Of a DNA stretch of 64,000 nt, positions 56,828-64,000 are shown in pieces. The DNA is taken from the NCBI GenBank assembly GCA_021432635.1, contig MU270027.1, forward strand, positions 1,054,001-1,118,000, written 5' to 3'. Position 1 is the stretch's first letter. Each line of letters begins with the position of its first letter. A program made the translations under genes and the position numbers. Source of the stretch: Thozetella sp. PMI_491. Lineage: Eukaryota; Ascomycota; Sordariomycetes; Chaetosphaeriales; Chaetosphaeriaceae. The notes beneath the pieces are model-generated. The model searched no databases, had not been told where the DNA came from, and saw nothing but the letters and a program-made list of their open reading frames with translations.

Positions 56828-57814
56828 ATGAAGGCAGCCCTCTCGCTCCTGGCCCTGGCCGCCTCTGCTCTGGCCCTCGAGCCGGCCAATGTTGCTCGAT
56901 GGGGGAAGGGACACGAGACTACCGTTGTGACCTATGAGACTACAACGGTTTGCCCCGTTACCATCACCACTACCGGCAAGGGAACGTAAGTATATGCCTG
57001 TCGCCATCTACCCCCCCGTGGGTGAGGATCAGTTGTGTTGACGAGAGCCCAGCACCTACGAGATCACCAAGTGGACCACCTCTACCATCACCGTGACCAG
57101 CTGCCCGGGTGGAGAGTGCGGCGGTGGCGTCGTCACAGTCCCTGGCCCGACTGTCACGGAGCATACAGCCGTCACCGAGTACACCACCATCACCTCTCTC
57201 TGCCCCATCACGGAGACCAAGACGGTCGGCGGTTCCACCGTCGTTGTTACTTGGACGTCGACCGTCGTGGTCGTGACTGCTGTTCCGACCACCGTCGACG
57301 TTTACACTACCGAAGTAACGACCGAGGTATGTTGAGTGATTGTATCTCTCCTAGCCTAGGCGAGGCACACTAACCTAGAGCTCCGTAGTACGAGACTACC
57401 GATGTATACGTGACCACCACGTGCCCTGTGACTACCTACACCACCATCGTCCAGGGATCCACCGTTGAGATCACTGAGACGGACACGAAGACCATAACGG
57501 TGACCAAGGCCTACACCGTCACCGAGGTTATTCCTGTGACGAAGACCGAGGAGGTCGACACCACTGTCGAGGTCACAGTAGGCTCTGGCGAGACCATCAC
57601 TCAGTACCCTACCGTGGTAGTCACGATTAACGGTACTGTCTCGCATGTCGTCAGCAAGACGCCGACCACTGTGATTCTACCCACCACCGTCTCGACTACT
57701 GCCGTGGCGTCGTCCTCGGCCCCGCCGATCGTCACCAACGCGGCCAACCCCCACAAAAATGCCCCTGCTGCGGCTTTCATCGCGGGTCTGTTCGGTGCCG
57801 TGGCATTGCTCTGA
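56828..57814 (+). CDS. Thr/Val-rich GPI-anchored cell-wall protein
   Basis: Predicted cell-surface protein of 285 residues. Exons are 56828-56985, 57053-57326 and 57389-57814. The signal peptide is MKAALSLLALAASALA. The body is built of irregular beta-like segments rich in Thr and Val (ETTVVTYETTTVCPVTITTT, TVVVTWTSTVVVVTAVPTTV), with Cys in CPVT or CPIT-type motifs that recur about every 60-90 residues. The end has a Ser/Pro spacer (ASSSAPPIVTNAANPHKN) with a likely GPI attachment residue among the Asn/Ala, then a hydrophobic tail (AAAFIAGLFGAVALL). Heavy O-mannosylation is expected. It resembles fungal proteins annotated as clock-controlled or wall-associated VTT-rich proteins, without a known activity. 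The preferred start at 56828 gives a clean signal peptide. Confidence 0.85.
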
Positions 57815-60027
57815 GCTGATCCGGTCTTCCAGCTCGGACGCTTCTCGTTGATATTTGTTTTTTCTCGCTTGTCACATTTCGACACTCTTCTTCGTGCCAC
57901 AGGCAACACCCTAGGGACCAGGACGCCGGGTATTAAGATTTCTCCTTGACGACCCTTAACGACGCTCTGACGACACTCCTTGACACGGTTGACGATTTGG
58001 AAATTCATTTGGAGTATATGGTGTAATCCTCTCATCTACAACGGCGGTGAGGCAAAATATCGCAGCGCTCACGGACGAGACATGGGGCAGAGGCACCCGA
58101 GAGCCCATATTAATGTAGGCGGGCTCAGGTGGCGAGTGGTAGTAGTTAATATTCTGTTGTACATAGACCTTTTTGTGTATATTGTGCTCTGGCCAACGCG
58201 CCCCAGTGGCCTTGTCTATTTGAGAGCCACAGGGATCGCAGGGCCCAGATGGCAGTTTTTAAAATAGTTACAACCTGAGCAACTCATAAGCCATCGATAT
58301 TGCAGCGCATTTGAAAGCGATTCGGCTAACCATACCGCAAGCCCGCAAGGGCTTGATGCCACCAACACACCCGTCTCCCCTGCAGCACCGCTCTCTGCTC
58401 TTGGAAGTGCAGCCGGTGGCGAGAAGTTACAAATAGAAGTGTCCAGACAACCAGTTTCTAGGCCACTCCCGTGTCCCTCTCCTGCCAGGGAACGGGATGT
58501 TGCTCTGATTCGGCCGTTGACCTGCAGCTAGTCGGCTAGCTAGGTCTTGCTACGTCATGCAGAAAGGCGGCTGCGAGTGTAGGTGCCTTTGTTACAATTA
58601 GACTCACGGTCTCGTAGCCGCATATCGCTGCGAAGCACGGTCAAAGGCGGAGCAGGGAAGGGGGGGTATTCCTCCAAACATGTTGCATCCTACTCGCCGT
58701 ATCCAGCTGCTACCACGTTAGGCGGTCAGTCTTCGAGAATTGGGGCTAGGGCTCCAATGAAGAAATGCAAATTTGGTTCTCCTGTACCAGCGTTTAAATG
58801 ATACAATATATAATATATAAAGATGCTCATATTGATATGATTCCTAGCTACTCAAATGCGTAGATTTTCAATCATCCCGAATCCATCGTGGAACCGCGGG
58901 AGAATTAAAGGGGTCGGTGGGGGAGGCTTAAAAAGGGGGATTGGGCATAAACAAACGTTGGAGCTCAAGCCTTGGCAATAAGGGTCCCAGAGAGAAGAAG
59001 CTAACCGACGTTCGACCCAAGGCAGAGCTTGCTATGCGTCTCCAACACATCTACCCTCTAACTAATTGCACGCATCCAACCGCTCTAATCCTCCTCTCGA
59101 CCGCCGCCGTTTCATTCCTGCCCGCCAACTCTCCGGTCGGCAGCCGAGAACTCCAACACGAACTGAAAGGGAGGGCTTAAGAGGCATGCTAAGGCATGGG
59201 GGGGTTGCATGGGGACAGGCGAGCAGGTGCCCGAGGGGCAAGCGGATGCGTCGTTCCCGGGGAATGCGTCGTGGCCGCTGATTGAAGGGCGGCCGCGCCT
59301 GGTAGTGTGTCGTTGATAGGCGATCCCGAGGTCTTGAACGTCATACAACGGCCGTTCTCCTCCGCGACGAGCCTGAGTGGCACACCCGAGGCCGGAGGTA
59401 GTAGTGTAGAGGATCTACACATGCATATCCGGGGATCTGGGGAAGCAGCCAAATATGCAAATGCATACCCCAGGATGTGTGTACGCAGGAGATGCATTGG
59501 TGGATGCTCTCGTCGCTGGGCTAGCCGCCCACCTCCCTACCAAGAGCTGCACCCCAGACCATAAAACCTCGGGGAGTTCTTGGGAAACCGCTTGTGCTGT
59601 TTGTCAAAATTGATACATTCTGTCGCTCTCAAGGACGCAAGATGCTTTTTCTTGGGCGCCTTTAGATCCGGACCCTCCTCTATGGACAAAGGCAGTAATA
59701 TGCCGACCGGCTTGATGCCCGCGTATAAGACAACAAACAGCCCAACGCAGTTTAATGCCGGGTTTATCAAGGGTATCAAATGCCATCCTTGCGTTCGTGT
59801 ACGCCAGAAAATGGTCTCAGCCGACCCGGCACCACGCGCCTCTAAGTTCAGCCTCCCCGTCTCCCTCTCTTTCTTTTGTCAACCCCCACCTTCGTCCCAA
59901 CTTCGTTTCAGCACCAACTCCCCTGACAGCGGACTGCTGCTGCCCGGGCCACATATATCTCTGGGAAATCCAAGCGGAATTTTCTTTTGGCGCAAGGCGA
60001 CCGACTTTCGATCCCAGCATACCATCC
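57815..60027. other. Convergent intergenic region
   Basis: A 2.2 kb region between the stops of the wall-protein and acyltransferase genes. No gene is recognisable; a 159-codon frame from 59580 lacks motifs. An AT-rich patch with ATATATAATATATAAA lies at about 58800-58842. Confidence 0.5.
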
Positions 60028-61001
60028 TCAGGCGGGCACCTTCCTGCCAGTGGCCTTGACCACCCCGTTCCGGCTCGCCTGTGGAGGCGTCTTGACAGAA
60101 GTGCCGCGCGCTTTCTCGGTCAAGGCTACAATCTCCTTGAGCATCAGTTCCCGCGTGGACTGCGTGAGCTCGTCGACGTCCTCGGCGGTGAGGCCGGTGG
60201 TCGGGATCGGATCGAGCACTATGATGCTCCATTAGCACTCGTTTCTAGCTACAGGCGAAGGGAGGACAGCCACTGGGCCCACTAACCTTTGAGGGGAATC
60301 TTGCCCGATTTAAACACGAGTTCCTTGACGTAGAGCACATGGCTATAGTTTGCGGCGACCACGGGAACGATGGGGACCTGGGCCTGCACAGCAAGGTGGA
60401 AGGCGCCTTTCTTGAAGGGGAGCAGCATGGGTTCCTTGGCGTAGCTCCGGGTGCCTTCGGGGAACATGTAGACGCTCTGCCTCTTCTCCCGGATCTCGTC
60501 GGCAGCGCCGCGCATGGCCTCGCGCGCGTCCTTGCTGTTCTTCCGGTCGATGAAGATGCTACCGCTGAGGGACATGAACCAGCCCAGGAACGGGGTCTTG
60601 CGCAGAGACGATTTGGCTGTCACGCTGCAGTACTTTGGGAACATCCAGCCTAGCATGAGCACGTCGAGCTCCGTCTGGTGGTTGCCGATGAAGACGGCCG
60701 GACGAGTGGTGTCGAGGATGTGCTTGGGATCCTCCACCTCGAAGGTCACACCCGTAGTGAGCGCCATGACATACTTGAAGCCACGGGCCGTGGCCCACTG
60801 CGCGATCTGGCCATTCCCGACGAGGCGGAGGAAGATGGAGGCAAGGGCACCGTATATGGCGCACACTACAAGCGAGAGGTACGAGGCCAGGACGCGGGCC
60901 ACGAAGGCCGCCTTGGGCACGACAACGGACAGCATGTAGAAGACGAGGGTGAGCGCGGTGTAGCCGGCGAGGAAGTAGCCCAGATAGCCGAGGAGGGCCA
61001 T
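60028..61001 (-). CDS. slc1: 1-acyl-sn-glycerol-3-phosphate acyltransferase
   Basis: Lysophosphatidic acid acyltransferase that makes phosphatidic acid from lysophosphatidate and acyl-CoA at the ER or lipid droplet (Slc1/PlsC family). Exons are 61001-60287 and 60218-60028, giving 301 residues. Two hydrophobic stretches lie in the first 65 residues. The catalytic NHQTELD motif gives His108 and Asp113; GSIFIDRKN and FPEGTRS (180-186) bind the glycerol phosphate; VPIVPVVAANYS is the fourth conserved block. The intron (68 bp, CTAAT branch) separates KIPLKG from VLDPIPTTGL. The start at 61001 has the context TACCATGG and fits the family N-terminus (MALLGYLGYFLAGYTALTLV); an upstream in-frame Met at 61088 would add 29 residues. 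Confidence 0.95.
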
Positions 61002-63244
61002 GGTAGTCGACGGGCGAAAGGGGCAATGCCGGCGCCCTATGAACGGGAACTGCGCGGGCGGGTACGCCGGGTTGCGAGGTTCTTTCACGCGCGCGTCGAT
61101 ACTGTTGGGCGGAGGCGGTCAGTTAGCACCGGAGTTGGGGGCTTTAGGTTTGGGCTCGCCTGCTGCATCGGCTCAAAGGACGAGGGGGGGAAGGGGGGAA
61201 GGGGGCTTTACTTAGCACGAGCGTTGGCAAGTGGCGGTGGGATTCAAATGCTAAGAGGGGCCTTGGCCGCGACTCGGAGGAACCAAAAAATTGTCGACAA
61301 GTCTTCAACAAAGGCCGTAGTCAGACAGTCGCACCGAGGATGGCTGCGAAGGGCGAGCAAAAAAAGATGGAGAGAGCGAGCGAGAGAGACGAGGTATCAG
61401 AGGCAGTGAATCGCAGTTGACGACGGCAAGGCCGACATGTTGGCTCCAGTGGGCGGCGGCGGATTAGGACCTGTCTTCCACAAAAAGGAAAACGTTGAAG
61501 CAGGTGGACAGCGCCTTGGGATGCGGCGGGCGCATGTGGGGTGCCCATGTCAAAAGGGTGTTCGGCCGGCAGAGGAGTGGGAAGGGGTGGGATGACCTGG
61601 TGGGGGCACGTCATTGGTCAGATTCTGGGTGGGATGTGTCGTGCCGAGGCTGGGGCACTTCTCGTTGGGCTGGATCCCTGTGAGCCGTGGGTCTGTCCTG
61701 CGCGCGACCCTCTGGGAAGTAGCCTGGCTTGCTTCACATGACAGTGTTTTTCAGGGCGCGACGCACTAGAGCGTCCGTTGTATTATTGATCATGGACTGT
61801 TGGTTGTAAATGTAATTATTAGCTGTTCTTCTGAGCGCCCCTCCCCCCCGGCGGTCCCCCCTCTTTCCCTGGGCCTGATTCTTCAGTCTATAACAGCCCT
61901 CCAAGAAGTCTTGAGAGTTTCTCGAGGTATGTATGCATATAGAGACCGGTGTACTTTGGGGTCCTTGCCTCAGCAGCACTAGAGGTTCAATCTAAGCCGT
62001 TGTCATACCCGGCCAGCATCTCAGGCACGAGCAATAAATCAAGCAAAATCGCACAGGAAAAGATTGGCGGGGTGTGTGGACGGAAGCGTACGGAGCCGGT
62101 CATCTGCGGGTGGGGCCAGGCCGGACTAAACAAGGCTACCCGGACCGCCGGTTCGGCGCACGACCTGCGCCGGAGAAGCCAGTGCCATGGCACTTCTTAC
62201 GGCACCGTAGCCACGGGCCACGGCATGACTCGACCGGCCTCTGGCTTCTGGAGATGGTTTTTCGGAGGTGGCGTACAGAGATGGCTGCTGTCGTACGTAG
62301 ATACAGCTCGCTCCTCTGCTCCAGCCGTCGCCAATCCACAGCCAAACACAGGTTATACACACAAGCACATCTCTAAGTCACCCCTCCGAGAACGCCCATG
62401 TAAATAAGCCAACATTCCGACTGGAGATTCGCCCTGGAAAATATACTTGGACAGGACAGCGGCAGGAAATCGGGAACGACACAACGTCATCGCTGTTCTC
62501 GGGCGCAGCGCTGATGCCGGCGTGCTAGGTGGTTGAGGAGGGGCAGTTTTGCGGGTGAAGCTCGCAAGCGTTCTAGAGCTTTACAGCGGCGCTTGCTATA
62601 TTTGCAGCGACCCAGCGCCCTGGGAGACCCCCCTGACGGCTATTTTCCATTTAATTACCACATAATGTATAAGGTACATGGAACATGTCGCAACAAATTA
62701 TGCTCCCCACCTAACCCGGTATCTTGGTCAATGTAATCCTTTTCCCACTACAGTCGGGTTCGGCGCGGTACTTTACGAGGCTTGTTCAGCAAAAGGGGCC
62801 TAGGTATGTGCGGATATGAATGCGAATATGGCGCTGGGGGGGTGGGGGGGTTCGCAATGTGGCATAGAGAGAAACATTAAGCCACTAAAAACTACCTAGG
62901 TGGAAGGTGGCATCAGAAGGTGGGAGTGGGCACTTTTTAGCCGCAGTTCACCATGGCCCAAGCGAGCCTTTCGACTCCATCTCCGCGTGTCAACCCACAT
63001 GCGTATTCTGCTTTTGACTACGCGTACATTCTGCCCACCCCCTTCCCGACGGTTACCCACTTTCCCCGTCGCGCGTCCGACAGCCCCGGAGCCATCTCAG
63101 CTATCTTCTTGCTCCGCTGGGAGCCTCATCACTTGCCGGGGACACGTGCGCACGATGGTCCGAACCCGAAGCTCCGAATCGCAATAACGCTGAACCCCCT
63201 CCCATCCGTTTACCGCGTTGCTCGCCGCTAAGCATTCGGAACCC
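61002..63244. other. Divergent intergenic region, acyltransferase / DENND11 genes
   Basis: A 2.2 kb region with no recognisable gene. It holds G-rich patches near 61185-61205 and 62837-62850. An ATG in strong context at 62953 opens a 92-codon frame that ends just before the DENND11 start and could be an upstream open reading frame. Confidence 0.5.
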
Positions 63245-64000
63245 ATGGCCGCCTCCCGCCGGGGCCAGCCGCCCCTCTCCGTGAACCTCCCGCAGCCGGC
63301 CTCCACGGCTCAGCTCCCGGATCTCCCGCCCATCTCGGCCTTGTTCCTGATCGACTTTGACGTGAAGGCCGGCTACACTATCGTCTGGAAACAGGCACTC
63401 GCCGGCCTGGAGCTGGAGGGCGTCGTTGAATACAAGAGCCTGCCCTCGGGCTTGCATACCGTCTCGGAGGACTTGATCTACTTTGTCCATGACGGTGCCC
63501 ACGCCGGCCTGAGCGCCTTCCTCAACACCAAGACCGACGATGAGGCAACGCGTCATGCACGCATGATCGCGGTCGGAATCCTGGTTCCCCTGAGCTATGG
63601 GAGACTCGGCCGGGCTTGGAGGCATGCCGAGAGGCTGAAGGAGATGACCGCGTAAGGCCTCCCCTAGCAGAGATACCCGTCATCAAGACTCAGACTAATG
63701 CGCTCCTTCGCCCTGAAGGCAACTCGCGACCGACCAGACGCAGACCAGCATCCTCGAACAGTACTGGGAGAAGAACAAGGCGCGCGACACCACCGCCGCC
63801 CAACCCTTGAAAGATACCCCGCTGAGCTCACCATTCGTGAGCTTCAACATAACGCCCCCTAGGAAAGGTCACTTTAGGAATCGATCTGCCTCGGATGGCG
63901 GTGCGCTGATCGCACCGGGCCACCGCCTGTCTCCCTTCCACCCGGCCTGGAGCCTCAGCACCCTGCTGGACACGTTCGGGCCCTTGATCTTCCCCATACA
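63245..64000 (+). CDS. DENND11/LCHN-family (DUF2347) protein, 5' part
   Basis: Start of a DENN-like protein of the LCHN family, which is thought to act as a guanine nucleotide exchange factor or adaptor for Rab GTPases in membrane traffic. Exons seen are 63245-63651 and 63719 to the window edge, about 229 codons. Landmarks are ISALFLIDFDVKAGYTIVWK, LEGVVEYKSLPSGLHTVSED, DLIYFVHDG and AVGILVPLSYGRLGRAWRH, all typical of the first lobe. The intron (67 bp) joins KEMTA to QLATDQTQTSILEQYWEKNK. The last visible part (PGHRLSPFHPAWSLSTLLDT) matches the block before the central domain. The gene is cut by the window end, so its length is unknown. A 92-codon frame starting at 62953 lies in its probable leader. 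Confidence 0.88.

Noticed and set aside
59580-60059. Plus-strand frame of 159 codons
   Set aside because: It runs into the acyltransferase 3' exon on the opposite strand and has no recognisable domain.
61002-61088. Upstream Met as start of the acyltransferase
   Set aside because: The extra 29 residues do not resemble the family N-terminus, while the Met at 61001 has a better context and alignment.

Overview
The window is nuclear DNA from a filamentous ascomycete. The best fit is a Sordariomycete, probably Sordariales/Chaetomiaceae. The reasons are GC-rich coding sequence, short introns (mostly 50-150 bp) with GTRNGT-like donors and CTAAC/CTGAC branch points, pyrimidine-rich leaders, and orthologues typical of filamentous fungi (Atg1, Afi1/MesA-type DENN protein, Sac7-type RhoGAP, ICL/PEPM paralogue). 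The intergenic regions are long, several of 2-6 kb. No CRISPR array, rRNA, tRNA or intact transposon was found.

Left part (1-16.8 kb): a gene-poor 3.5 kb with a decayed AT-rich inverted-repeat element, then a RhoGAP gene (+), a six-exon MFS anion:cation symporter gene (+), GPI mannosyltransferase III (GPI10/PIG-B, -) and ornithine aminotransferase (+). The MFS and GPI10 genes converge; GPI10 and the aminotransferase diverge.

Middle (16.8-36 kb): a 6.3 kb gene-free region, including two 16-bp G runs and a TGAGTCA site, leads into the autophagy kinase gene ATG1 (+). A three-exon ICL/PEP-mutase family gene (-) converges on ATG1. Next are an intronless zeta-type P-loop kinase gene (+), an unknown gene with a central Zn2Cys6-like cysteine cluster (-) and eight-exon coronin (-).

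Right part (36-64 kb): SEC63 (-) and a TPR-DnaJ co-chaperone gene (-) lie in tandem. After them come an EF-hand gene of myosin regulatory light chain type (-), an AFI1-type DENN gene (+), S-formylglutathione hydrolase (-), a small secreted cysteine-rich protein (-), a Thr/Val-rich GPI-anchored wall protein (+), 1-acylglycerol-3-phosphate acyltransferase (-) and the start of a DENND11/LCHN-family gene (+) cut by the window edge.

Most genes are conserved housekeeping or cell-biology genes: polarity and actin (RhoGAP, coronin, light chain, AFI1), the ER and secretory route (GPI10, SEC63, acyltransferase, secreted and GPI proteins) and metabolism (aminotransferase, formylglutathione hydrolase, ICL/PEPM). 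There is no sign of a secondary-metabolite cluster. The observation most worth following is a 106-codon open extension, in frame behind the UGA-C stop of the TPR-DnaJ gene. It encodes an acidic linker, a charged helix and a strongly hydrophobic segment.

All exon boundaries were inferred by eye from splice signals, reading frame and remembered family alignments. No transcript or database evidence was available.
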